A DNA stretch of 64,000 nucleotides, from contig JAPPUL010000068.1 of NCBI GenBank assembly GCA_026874595.1, forward strand, positions 1,007,001 through 1,071,000, written 5' to 3'. Each line of letters begins with the position of its first letter. The first letter of the stretch is position 1. This document shows, in pieces, positions 19,918 to 29,016 of this stretch. The position numbers and the translations under genes were made by a program. The stretch comes from Sipunculus nudus. Lineage: Eukaryota; Annelida; Sipuncula; Golfingiida; Sipunculidae. The notes below the pieces were generated by a model. It saw only the letters and a program-made list of their open reading frames with translations, had not been told where the DNA came from and ran no database searches.

Positions 19918-21489
19918 ATGGGTTTGTATGAATATTTTGTGATATTGGTGTATGTAGTTGATACGCTACTATTATTTACATATGGGATGCATTACTATTT
20001 AATAAGTTATTTATACTACAGAAAGCGAGGGCAAGGGCAAAAAGGGCCACATCGAAAAGAAGACCCAATATACGGAATTAAAGAGCTTAAGGGCATGGGA
20101 GAACCTGTTGTCACGGTTCAGGTTCCAATATATAACGAACTATATGTCTCAGAACGTGTAGTACGCGCAGTCATGGGGATTGACTATCCAAAAGACAAAC
20201 TAGAGGTACAACTTCTAGACGACTCAACAGACGCTACACAAGATATACTAAGAAAGCTAACAGAAGAATACAGAAAAGCAGGATACAACATAAAATACAT
20301 ACGGCGAGAAATAAGGACAGATCACAAAGCAGGAGCACTTAGAGAAGGTTTAAAAGAGAGTGAAGGTGATTATATAGCAATATTTGATTGTGATTTCATA
20401 CCGCCGAAAGACTTTTTAATAAGAGCCTTGCCGATGTTTAAAGGGAATAGGAAGCTTGGTCTTGTGCAAACGCGCTGGGGACATCTAAACATGGAGTATT
20501 CGTCTTTAACGCGAGCTCAGGCACTTGGAGTAGATGGACATTTTCTACTTGAACAAACAACACGAAGTGATTATGCATTATGGTTAAATTTTAATGGGAC
20601 AGCAGGGATATGGCGAAAAGAGTGTATACTAGATGGAGGCAACTGGCAAGGCGACACACTGACAGAGGATCTAGATTTAAGTTACCGAGCGCAGATGCGG
20701 GGCTGGGAATTTAGGTTCATGCCGAGTGTGGTGTGCGACGCAGAGCTTCCGGTTGACGTAAGGGGCTACAAGACACAGCAATTCAGATGGGCAAAAGGTT
20801 CGCTACAAACAGCAGTAAAACTAATAGGTAAGATGCTAGGAGCAAAAGAGTTTCCGTTAAGGAAGCGACTTGAAGGGGTGGTGCACCTGACATATTATAT
20901 GGTACATCCTTTAATGGTGTTAAATCTTTTATGGATGTACCCGCTTATAGAGGTGCAGCAGGGCTATTTTAATTATACATTTGGGGAGACAGGGTATCCA
21001 GTACTTGTAGTATTTGGCATGATATTTATGTTTTTAGGAATGCTTGCGCCGTCATTTTTCTTTATGTATACACAACGAGAACTTACAGGCAGCTGGACAA
21101 GACGTCTTAAGTGGCTACCGTACTTATTTTTGTATGGGCTTGGGATTGCAGTACATTTGAGTAAAGCTTTTCTGGAGGTTCTGCTTCGTAAAAAGAGCGG
21201 ATTTATAAGGACGCCAAAATACTCGATAAGTAAAAGTAGCGATCGTTGGATAGGCAAGAAATATACAACAAATATAGATATGGTTTTGTTGTTTGAGATT
21301 ATGTTTGGATGTTACGGAATATATATAGGCTATAAGGCGATAGAAGTAGGATTATATATATCAGCCTTCTTCCCGTTTTTGTTTGCGATAAGCTTTTTTT
21401 ATATATCATTTTTGGCAATATACCAATCCATACGCGAGAGGATGTATTATTATAGTGAAATGAAGGAGTGGGGTGGGGATCGGGTATAG
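19918..21489 (+). CDS. Cellulose-synthase-like processive glycosyltransferase (GT2)
   Basis: A 523-residue membrane protein. The catalytic GT-A motifs run in order: LLDDSTDATQ, the DxD of IFDCDFIPP, TEDLDLSYRAQMRGW and the QxxRW of QQFRWAKGS. There is one N-terminal helix (about 5-28) and a C-terminal group of membrane helices (about 325-510). It probably polymerises or transfers a sugar at the inner membrane, for exopolysaccharide or a glycolipid. The product cannot be named from sequence. It is transcribed alone after the hairpin region. Confidence 0.88.
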   Translation: MGLYEYFVILVYVVDTLLLFTYGMHYYLISYLYYRKRGQGQKGPHRKEDPIYGIKELKGMGEPVVTVQVPIYNELYVSERVVRAVMGIDYPKDKLEVQLLDDSTDATQDILRKLTEEYRKAGYNIKYIRREIRTDHKAGALREGLKESEGDYIAIFDCDFIPPKDFLIRALPMFKGNRKLGLVQTRWGHLNMEYSSLTRAQALGVDGHFLLEQTTRSDYALWLNFNGTAGIWRKECILDGGNWQGDTLTEDLDLSYRAQMRGWEFRFMPSVVCDAELPVDVRGYKTQQFRWAKGSLQTAVKLIGKMLGAKEFPLRKRLEGVVHLTYYMVHPLMVLNLLWMYPLIEVQQGYFNYTFGETGYPVLVVFGMIFMFLGMLAPSFFFMYTQRELTGSWTRRLKWLPYLFLYGLGIAVHLSKAFLEVLLRKKSGFIRTPKYSISKSSDRWIGKKYTTNIDMVLLFEIMFGCYGIYIGYKAIEVGLYISAFFPFLFAISFFYISFLAIYQSIRERMYYYSEMKEWGGDRV

Positions 21490-21595
21490 AGTTTGACGAG
21501 GTCGAAGTGTAAAAAAAAAAGAATTAAATTGACGAGGAAGGCTTTTCTTGTTAGTTTACTTTAAAAAGTTTAAGAATTTAGAGGTAGGAGTAGAT

Positions 21596-21982
21596 ATGAG
21601 AGAAGAGGAAAGGAGCGGAGGCTACAGACAAGATGACAAAAAAGAAATCTTTGCAACTCGAGTACGAGCAGGTAGTCGGACGTATTATTTAGACATCAAA
21701 AAGAACAGTAAAGATGATGATTATCTTGTAATAAGCGAGAGCAAGAGAGTAAGCGGGGATGACAGTTCTAAACAGCGGCACCGAGTAATGGTATTTGCGG
21801 AAGACATAGACAAATTCGCAAGTAGTTTTTTTAAGGTGGTAACGTATTTTCTTGAGGAGTCGGTTAAAGTGGAAGGAGGGGAGCTTAAGGAGTATACAGA
21901 TTGTTTTGAAAAGGTATCAGAACGGCTTGGTGCGTTATCGCGCTATGCGTCATACTCGCGAGATTATGAAAGCGAAGATTAA
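21596..21982 (+). CDS. PUR-alpha-like nucleic-acid-binding protein (DUF3276 family)
   Basis: About 128 residues. The core (EIFATRVRAGSRTYYLDIKKN, YLVISESKRV, HRVMVFAEDIDKFASSFFKVVTYF) matches the single PUR domain family found in Bacteroidetes and spirochaetes, including BpuR of Borrelia. These bind single-stranded DNA or RNA and act in regulation. The ATG at 21596 is chosen because GGTAGGAG lies six bases before it. A TTG 48 bases upstream would add residues that do not fit the family. Confidence 0.85.
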   Translation: MREEERSGGYRQDDKKEIFATRVRAGSRTYYLDIKKNSKDDDYLVISESKRVSGDDSSKQRHRVMVFAEDIDKFASSFFKVVTYFLEESVKVEGGELKEYTDCFEKVSERLGALSRYASYSRDYESED

Positions 21983-22200
21983 ATGCTAAGTTCATGCGTA
22001 ATAAGTTCATGCGCAGGCTATGTGTAGACTAGAAGAGCGAAAACAGACCTTCTGAAGTATAAAAAAGCTAAGTCACAAAAAGATAATAACGAGAATAAAA
22101 AGATATATTTATCGAAATGGATAAAATATAAGTCTGAAATGTTTTGTTAGAAGTATCTTTTAAGATATTGAAGAGTTAAGTTTAAGGTAGGTATAGTTTT

Positions 22201-22260
22201 ATGGTTTTAAGGGGTAAGGCAAGTGGTGAGGGTGCAGAGAATGGAGCTCGACAAAGCTAA
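22201..22260 (+). CDS. Possible 19-residue leader peptide
   Basis: A short frame, MVLRGKASGEGAENGARQS, ends with TAA whose last A is the first base of the aminotransferase ATG. TAGGT lies eight bases before its start, while the aminotransferase itself has no well-placed Shine-Dalgarno. It may couple translation. Coincidence is possible. Confidence 0.3.
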   Translation: MVLRGKASGEGAENGARQS

Positions 22261-23591
22261 TGAATATACTGGCAAGAGAATTGAATGAAGAGCTTAAAAG
22301 AGAAAGTAAAGTAGTGCACGCAGTATTATCTCGTTTTGGGCGAGAGATATTCTTTCCTAAGGGGATATTAAGCCAATCGCGGGAAGCAAGAGATAAGGGG
22401 AGTGAATATAACGCAACACTTGGAATAGCGACAGACAAAGGCGGGCCAATTTATTTAGAATCGATATTAGATCAGCTGCCGAAGTTAGAAGGAAAAAACA
22501 TATTACCATACGCACCGGTAGCAGGGAAAGAGAGCTTGCGCGATAAATGGGAAGAGGAACTTTACCGTAAGAATCCAAGTTTAGACGAAGGTATAAGTAA
22601 ACCAATAGTAACATCAGGCCTAACACATGGACTTAGCCTGATAGGCGACATGTTTGTAGATGCGGGAGACACAATACTTTTGGCAGACAAGTTTTGGGGT
22701 AATTATAGATTAATATACGAGACCCGCTATAGAGGGGAGATAAGTACCTATCCCTTATACAATGAAGCTGACGGGTTTAACCTAGAAGCATTTGACGATA
22801 GACTAGAAGAGCTTTTTGCGATAAAAGACAAAGTAATAGTACTATTTAACTTTCCTGGCAATCCAACAGGCTATACATTGCTTTACGAGGAAGGAGAAGA
22901 ACTTAAGGAACTCCTTTTGAAGTATGCAAGAAAGGGGAAGAAATTAGTTGTTATAACAGACGATGCATATTTTGGGCTTGTGTATAAAGCAGGCGTAATG
23001 CAGGAATCGTTTTTTAGCAAGGTAGCAGGAGAGCATGAGAATTTACTTTGTATAAAGCTTGATGGAGGGACAAAAGAAGATTATATTTGGGGTTTCCGGG
23101 TAGGTTTTCTAACCTTTGGTATAGGCGAGGCAAGAAGCAGGCGCGATAAAATATATAATATACTTGAAAAGAAGGTAAAGGGAGCGATAAGGGTAGGGCT
23201 ATCAAGTGTAAGCAACTTATCGCAAGAAGTGCTATTGAAAGCTTTAGAGTCAAAGAACTATATAGAAGAGAAGGAGAAGAGATATCGGCTATTGAAGGGA
23301 CGAGCAGAAGAGCTTTTTCGAATATTTGAGAATAGAAAGTACAATAAGGCATGGAAGGTGTATAATTTCAACTCAGGATATTTCATGTGTTTAAGGTTGA
23401 ATGGGGGTATAAAAGCAGAGGAGCTAAGACAACATTTATTAGACAAATATAGCGTAGGTGTTATAGCGAGCGGAAAAGAAGATATACGGATAGCGTTTTC
23501 CTGTATAGAAAAAGAGCGACTGGGGCAACTATTTGAAATACTATACCAAGGGGTGTGTGACCTTACGGGGCTGTCGCTAACTAACGTATGA
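22260..23591 (+). CDS. PLP-dependent aminotransferase, fold type I
   Basis: 443 residues. Motifs: LPYAPVAGKESLRDKW, TSGLTHGLSL, NFPGNPTGYT (PLP ring and carboxylate contacts), VITDDAYFGL (Asp to the pyridine nitrogen) and DGGTKEDYIWGFRVGF, whose Lys should carry PLP and whose final Arg sits in the phosphate-binding motif. The long N-terminus (YNATLGIATDKGGP) marks a distinct subgroup seen in several phyla. The amino donor and product are unknown. Confidence 0.82.
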   Translation: MNILARELNEELKRESKVVHAVLSRFGREIFFPKGILSQSREARDKGSEYNATLGIATDKGGPIYLESILDQLPKLEGKNILPYAPVAGKESLRDKWEEELYRKNPSLDEGISKPIVTSGLTHGLSLIGDMFVDAGDTILLADKFWGNYRLIYETRYRGEISTYPLYNEADGFNLEAFDDRLEELFAIKDKVIVLFNFPGNPTGYTLLYEEGEELKELLLKYARKGKKLVVITDDAYFGLVYKAGVMQESFFSKVAGEHENLLCIKLDGGTKEDYIWGFRVGFLTFGIGEARSRRDKIYNILEKKVKGAIRVGLSSVSNLSQEVLLKALESKNYIEEKEKRYRLLKGRAEELFRIFENRKYNKAWKVYNFNSGYFMCLRLNGGIKAEELRQHLLDKYSVGVIASGKEDIRIAFSCIEKERLGQLFEILYQGVCDLTGLSLTNV

Positions 23592-23741
23592 TTCATAATG
23601 GTGGGATATGGTGGGTGTGTATGATGGTGGTACTAGAGGGAGTGTTGGTTGTAATGATTATAGTAGATAAAGATAAGATATAAAAAAGATAAGATATAAA
23701 GGTGTTGGGGTAAAAACAAAATAAAAAGACAGGCAGGTAAT

Positions 23742-23960
23742 ATGACAAAGATTGAAGTAGGAGAGGGCGAACCGATAGATCAGGCGGTAAGGCGTTTTCG
23801 TAAAAAGTGCGAGCGAGATGGAATAAACCGAGAATTAAAGAAGCGTTCATTCTACGAAAAGCCTAGTATGCAAAAGAAGCGTCAAAAGGAGATATTAAAG
23901 CGTAAGCTTCAAAAGCGAGCAAGACGCCAAACTCAAAAGCGAGTTATTAGGAAGAAATAG
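23742..23960 (+). CDS. rpsU: 30S ribosomal protein S21
   Basis: 72 residues, highly basic. It begins with the family pattern (IEVGEGEPIDQAVRRFRKKCERDGI) and has RSFYEKPSMQKKR. It starts with ATG after CAGGCAGG. The 150 bases upstream contain only short direct repeats. Confidence 0.93.
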   Translation: MTKIEVGEGEPIDQAVRRFRKKCERDGINRELKKRSFYEKPSMQKKRQKEILKRKLQKRARRQTQKRVIRKK

Positions 23961-24024
23961 AGCAAGCGAGTTAGCTACAGCAGCTTGTAAAACCTTGTGT
24001 TGTAATGAACAAGCTGAAGTTGGA

Positions 24025-24849
24025 TTAGATAATAGGTTTATTTATATGCAGTAAAGCTTTAGCTGTAAGTTTAATCATACGATTAAAAGCCTTATGGTCT
24101 TGTTTTTGTAAGGTATAGATATCCTTAAGTATTTTGAAATCCCGAACACCAAATTTAAAAAGCAAAACAATAATATAGTTAGAACAAATGGCTTTAATTG
24201 GGCCGTCGGCGATATATTTTTTAGAAGACACAACAACATAATCTTTTATAATAGAAATATTCTTTTTGCTAAATCGCCGAAGAGCATTGTATGAGAAAAC
24301 AAAGTCCTCCATAAAGTGGTTAGGGAATGGATTTAGTCCAAAGGCATCTTTTTTAATAAAAATGGCATTAGTCCCGACAAGTCTTTTAAAGAAGAGAGTT
24401 CTAGCATTTACAAAGGTTTGGTAAATGGAGTAAGCAAAAGAGGGGTCATAGTGTTTTAAGAATCCGCCAGCAACGAGAGATTTATTATCTGTAAAAGAAG
24501 CGATAATCTTTTTAAGAGCAAATTGTGGTAATAACATATCATCATGAATAAAAAGGAGAATGTTGAAAGAAGCGTATTTGGCGGCAAGGTTAATAGATTG
24601 TCCTCTTGAGAGGACGATATGCTTGTTCTCATTTTGAATTAGTTTAATATTGTACTTAAAGGTATCTTTCGGGAAAGAAGTATGAATAGAGTTTAGAAAC
24701 TCTAAGAAGCTAGAGTCCATATGGTTATACCGCCCCTCAGATATAATAATTTCAGATTGGACATTCTGTAAGATAATGTTGGTAATAATTTGCTTAAGCG
24801 AGAAAGGATTAACATTTAGAGTAGGGATTATAATAGAGATCATAAGCAA
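24025..24849 (-). CDS. Family 2 glycosyltransferase
   Basis: 274 residues with a GT-A start (ISIIIPTLN), the acidic motif FIHDDMLLP near residue 100, and a C-terminal part (GTNAIFIKKDAF, NHFMEDFVFSYNALRRF, KKYIADGPIKAICSNY). This resembles the TIGR04283-type glycosyltransferases. The acceptor is unknown. It is on the disfavoured strand, monocistronic, between rpsU and yajC. Confidence 0.8.
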   Translation of the reverse strand: MLMISIIIPTLNVNPFSLKQIITNIILQNVQSEIIISEGRYNHMDSSFLEFLNSIHTSFPKDTFKYNIKLIQNENKHIVLSRGQSINLAAKYASFNILLFIHDDMLLPQFALKKIIASFTDNKSLVAGGFLKHYDPSFAYSIYQTFVNARTLFFKRLVGTNAIFIKKDAFGLNPFPNHFMEDFVFSYNALRRFSKKNISIIKDYVVVSSKKYIADGPIKAICSNYIIVLLFKFGVRDFKILKDIYTLQKQDHKAFNRMIKLTAKALLHINKPII

Positions 24850-25051
24850 AACCTTTTTTTAAGGTACAAAATATATATATAAGAGAGAGATAAAGACAAA
24901 GATAAAGAGAGTTAAGAAGATAAAAAAATAGAGTATATAAAAAATTGTCGAATAATAAATAATTTATTATACTGTAGTTGTTCTACGTGAGGATTGAAGG
25001 GGGGAATACGGTAGCAGTTAGGACGAAAAAAAGTTATAAGGAGAGAAATGG

Positions 25052-25378
25052 ATGTTGGAAGATATATTAAATGTAGTATTAGTTGGACAACAAGATGGCG
25101 GGCAAGGATTTTTACCAACGATACTAATGATGGCGGGTATATTTGTAATATTTTATTTTTTATTAATAAGACCGCAACAAAAGCGACAAAAGACATTAAA
25201 AAAGCAGATAGACACCTTAGGGAAAGGCGATAAGTTTGTAACAGCTGGTGGTCTTTATGCGGTTGTAGTGAATGTAAAGGAACACATAGTAGTTGCAAAG
25301 ATATCAGAAGATGTAAAAGTGGAGATAGCCAAGTCGGCGATATCAGGGGTGGTAGAGAAGGAGGCAGAGGCGACGTAG
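25052..25378 (+). CDS. yajC: Sec translocon accessory protein YajC
   Basis: 108 residues: a short periplasmic start, one membrane helix with the hallmark FYFLLIRPQQKRQK, then a cytoplasmic beta-rich domain (LGKGDKFVTAGGLYAVVV). It is part of the SecDF-YajC complex, and secD and secF follow. Start ATG at 25052. An overlapping ATG four bases earlier opens another frame and is ignored. Confidence 0.95.
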   Translation: MLEDILNVVLVGQQDGGQGFLPTILMMAGIFVIFYFLLIRPQQKRQKTLKKQIDTLGKGDKFVTAGGLYAVVVNVKEHIVVAKISEDVKVEIAKSAISGVVEKEAEAT

Positions 25379-25429
25379 GCGACGTAACGTAGGCGCGTAG
25401 ATGAAGAACTTAGTAAAGAACTTATAAAG

Positions 25430-25500
25430 GAAGGGCAAAGGAAGGGCAAAGGAAGGGCAAAGGAGAGGGCAAAGGAGAGGGCAAAGGAGAGGGGAATAAG
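25430..25500 (+). repeat. Polypurine minisatellite, 11-12-bp unit (ggaagggcaaa)
   Basis: Three copies of ggaagggcaaa followed by three of ggagagggcaaa lie in the yajC-secD spacer. Unit and composition resemble the arrays at 14.4 and 17.4 kb. Confidence 0.85.
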
Positions 25501-25604
25501 GAGAATGGGTAAGTAGTCAAATCTAAAAAAACAAATTATTGATAAGAAAAAGAGCAAGCAAGAAAAAAAGGGACGCAGGCTACAGATCGAAATCAGGAGA
25601 GAGG

Positions 25605-27641
25605 ATGCAGAGCAAGACATTAAGAATGATAATAGTGGTGCTAGTATTGGTTTTATGCGGATATGTAATATATCCAAGCATATACTGGCATTTCCTTTTA
25701 AGCGAAGAAGAACAAAGAAAATATAACAAGACATCAATAGAGCTATCACAGTTAAATCAAAGATATGAAAATAAGATAGAAGAGATAAAAAAGCATTTAC
25801 CCCGAAGAGAACAAAGGGTGAAAGGAAGCGATGGCGAGTATATGTTAAACCTTAGGCCCTACAGGAATAGAGGAGAGGAATATATACTAAACGCAAATGA
25901 AGCGATAAAGGAGAAGCTTTTCGCGGACAAGGCCTCAGAGTGGCAGAGCTATAAGAAGGGAACAAAAGAGGCACAAGAGATTAAAGAAGAGATAGACCGA
26001 GCAATAGAGCTTAAAGGGATGCGTAAAAACATAATAAAGCTAGGACTTGACCTATCGGGAGGGACACATCTATCGATATCAGTAGACAAAAGAGACTTAA
26101 TAAAGAAGCTTAGAAAGAATTATGAAATATACGGGCTTGAAGACAAGAATGAGATAGGAGAAGAGATAACAAATGGGGGAGTGGTAGATGAAGACAAAGT
26201 ATTAATATCGCATACAAGCCTAAAGAAGGAGCTAAAAGAGATAGAAAAAGATGAGCTTGAGGATGCAGGGGAGGAGACAGGTGGAGAGGATGAATATATA
26301 TCAAAGCGAGCAGGGGAGATTAAGGAAGAATACATAAAATCGCTTGAGAGAGAACTTTTAGAATCGACAGAGAACGCAATAGAGATAATAAGGAATCGGA
26401 TAGACAAATTTGGGGTATCGGAGCCAAAAATAAGCAAAGGGCTTGGGGACACAATATTTGTGGAGTTACCGGAGCTTGACAAGCGAAAAGTAAACGACAC
26501 AGTAAAGACAATAACAGGAGCCGGTCAACTTAGTTTTCATATAGTAGATGAGGAAGTGATGCGACGTATCCCGACAAAATATTACGTACAAAGCGGGGAG
26601 GCACGCGGTTTAATAGATGTCCGACATGTAAGTTACGACGGAGAAAGCTATAAGCTGCTAAAAGAGGTAGCAGAAGAGCTTTCAGGGTATGGGATAAAGT
26701 TTGGGGAAGGGGTTTCCGAGTCAAACGTATATCCGCAAGAGGAGAGCGATGAATTTGGCAATGTATATATAAGCGGTTATTACGTATTAAAGAATAAGGT
26801 AGAAGTAGCGGGTCGGTTATTGGGCGATGCACGAGAAGATTACGACGGGCGAACAGGCAAGCCGGAAGTAGGTTTTGAATTTAAAGGGGAGGGAGTAAAT
26901 CAGTTTGCAAAAGTAACCCGAGAGAACATCCAAAACCGTCTTGCAATAGTGCTTGATGGCAAAGTAAAGAGCGCCCCGGTAATAAACACTGAGATAAGAG
27001 GGCGTGGGCGGATAACGCTTGGCAGCAATCCGAAGATAGAAGAGGTAAAACAGCTTGTTGCGATATTGAAGGCAGGAGTATTGCCGGCGCGTCTTAATGT
27101 AGAGAGTACGATAACAATAGGAGCAGAGCTAGGGGAGGAGACGGTAAAACAGGGAGCCCTATCAGTATTTGTAGGACTTGGGGTAGTGGTAATATTCATG
27201 ATATTTTACTATAAGCTATCAGGAGTGATAGCGGTATTTGGACTTATGCTAAATATCTATTTGTTGTTGTCGGTGTTGTCAGCCTTTGGTTATACCCTGA
27301 CATTACCGGGGATAGCAGGAATAATACTTACTATAGGGATGGCAGTAGATGCAAACGTAATAATATTTGAGAGGATGCGCGAGGAGACAAAGCTTGGCAA
27401 GAGCCGAGCCTCGGTAATATCCTCAGCATACGAAAAAGCCTTCAGCGCGATATTTGATTCAAATATAACAACAGTGTTGGTAGCATTTATATTATCGCAA
27501 ATAGGGACAGGGATAATAAAGGGATTTGGAGTAACACTGATGGTAGGTATAGTGGGAAGCATGTTCACAGCATTATTCGTAACACGGTTAGTCTTTGATT
27601 ATTTAACAGACGTACTGCGATTAAAGAAAGTGTATGTATAA
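25605..27641 (+). CDS. secD: Protein translocase subunit SecD
   Basis: About 678 residues, six-helix RND-type membrane protein that uses the proton gradient to pull proteins through SecYEG. The N-terminal helix is followed by a large periplasmic domain with LGLDLSGGTHLSISVD and ENAIEIIRNRIDKFGVSEPKI. A Glu-rich insertion (about residues 190-255) separates its two halves. The C-terminal helices contain the D4 motif GMAVDANVIIFERMREE. The ATG at 25605 follows CAGGAGAG. A TTG 66 bases upstream is a poorer choice. Confidence 0.95.
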   Translation: MQSKTLRMIIVVLVLVLCGYVIYPSIYWHFLLSEEEQRKYNKTSIELSQLNQRYENKIEEIKKHLPRREQRVKGSDGEYMLNLRPYRNRGEEYILNANEAIKEKLFADKASEWQSYKKGTKEAQEIKEEIDRAIELKGMRKNIIKLGLDLSGGTHLSISVDKRDLIKKLRKNYEIYGLEDKNEIGEEITNGGVVDEDKVLISHTSLKKELKEIEKDELEDAGEETGGEDEYISKRAGEIKEEYIKSLERELLESTENAIEIIRNRIDKFGVSEPKISKGLGDTIFVELPELDKRKVNDTVKTITGAGQLSFHIVDEEVMRRIPTKYYVQSGEARGLIDVRHVSYDGESYKLLKEVAEELSGYGIKFGEGVSESNVYPQEESDEFGNVYISGYYVLKNKVEVAGRLLGDAREDYDGRTGKPEVGFEFKGEGVNQFAKVTRENIQNRLAIVLDGKVKSAPVINTEIRGRGRITLGSNPKIEEVKQLVAILKAGVLPARLNVESTITIGAELGEETVKQGALSVFVGLGVVVIFMIFYYKLSGVIAVFGLMLNIYLLLSVLSAFGYTLTLPGIAGIILTIGMAVDANVIIFERMREETKLGKSRASVISSAYEKAFSAIFDSNITTVLVAFILSQIGTGIIKGFGVTLMVGIVGSMFTALFVTRLVFDYLTDVLRLKKVYV

Positions 27642-27747
27642 ATGCATAAGAGAATAAAAAGCTTAAGGAGCCAGAAGCAAGTTCATATGCAGATTATATA
27701 TGCAATATATGCAATATAAGAGAAGAAAAAGAAGAAGGATAAATTAA

Positions 27748-28944
27748 TTGAAAGAGCTAAACTTTATAAAGTTTAAAAATATAGCATTTATATTTTCGGG
27801 ACTGTTGCTTTTGATGGGGTTAATACTTTACGTAATAGGAGGTGGTTTTAGTTACGGGATAGATTTTGCAGGAGGAGTACAAATACAAGTAGGCTTAAAA
27901 GGAGAGATTGTAGTAAGAGAACTTGAGGGGGTGTTGGGGGAGAATGCGAGTGTAATAAAGGTGGGTAGCGAGGATGGAGTTGATGGTGGAGCTGATGCGG
28001 GAAGAAGTAGTTTTTTGATAAAGGCGAAGGTAGGGGAAAGCTTAGCAGAGGAGGAGCTTAAAGAGTATGTCAGCAAGCAGATAAGCATTCTAAGCGATAA
28101 ACACAGAGGTCTTGTACTAGACGGAGAGATATTGTATACTGCTAACGAGATACGGTTTAAGCTTAAGAAGGAGAAGATAGAAGAAGGAGATAAAGGGGAG
28201 GAGGATGTAGATGCTGTAGATAAGGTAGAACTTCTAAAACACTTTGGGTCACGGAGCGAGATAGAATCTAACGAGGAAGGGTTTGGAGTAATACTTAGCG
28301 TGAATGATCTAATAACCGACAAACTTTTAGTAAACCCGTTGCAAGAAAGGTATAAAGAGCTAACAATAGATAGTAAAACAACCTACGATCCGACTCAAGG
28401 AGAAGTTATAAAGGGTCAAGCATTAAAGGTGAGTCTTTTGGTATTGGTGTTGATACTTTTGTATATAGGGCTTAGATTTCAGTTTAAATTTGGTATTGCC
28501 GCAATAGTAGCGTTATTACACGATGTTTTGATATTAATAAGTTTTATATTATTATTTGGACGAGAGATAGACACGACAATAATAGTAGCGCTACTGACAA
28601 TAATGGGATATTCATTAAACGATACAATAATAGTATTTGACAGAATACGCGAGAATCAACAATTGCTGACAACACAAGATTACGTACCAGTAGTAAATAA
28701 GAGTATAAGCCAAAGTTTAAGTAGAACGATGGTAACATCGCTAACGACCTTATTTGTAGTTCTTTGTATATATGTATATGGTGGCAAGGCGCTTGAGAAT
28801 TTATCATTTGCACTTTTGATAGGAGTATTTGTAGGTACTTACAGTTCAATATTCATAGCAAGTCCAATATTAGTGTTGTGGGAAGACTTGATGTTGAAGA
28901 GAGGGAGGGATGGTGGTAAGAAGAGGAAGCAGGCGCAAGCTTAG
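27748..28944 (+). CDS. secF: Protein translocase subunit SecF
   Basis: 398 residues, partner of SecD. The N-terminal helix is followed by FSYGIDFAGGVQIQV, a periplasmic domain with an acidic Gly/Asp-rich insertion, and five C-terminal helices with GYSLNDTIIVFDRIREN. The start is TTG at 27748, after AGAAGGAT. It is in an operon with yajC and secD. Confidence 0.94.
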   Translation: MKELNFIKFKNIAFIFSGLLLLMGLILYVIGGGFSYGIDFAGGVQIQVGLKGEIVVRELEGVLGENASVIKVGSEDGVDGGADAGRSSFLIKAKVGESLAEEELKEYVSKQISILSDKHRGLVLDGEILYTANEIRFKLKKEKIEEGDKGEEDVDAVDKVELLKHFGSRSEIESNEEGFGVILSVNDLITDKLLVNPLQERYKELTIDSKTTYDPTQGEVIKGQALKVSLLVLVLILLYIGLRFQFKFGIAAIVALLHDVLILISFILLFGREIDTTIIVALLTIMGYSLNDTIIVFDRIRENQQLLTTQDYVPVVNKSISQSLSRTMVTSLTTLFVVLCIYVYGGKALENLSFALLIGVFVGTYSSIFIASPILVLWEDLMLKRGRDGGKKRKQAQA

Positions 28945-29016
28945 AATGGTATTGTTTTTAGGGACAGGATAGAATTTATAAAATATAGAGAATATAGATA
29001 TAGAGAATATAGCTAG

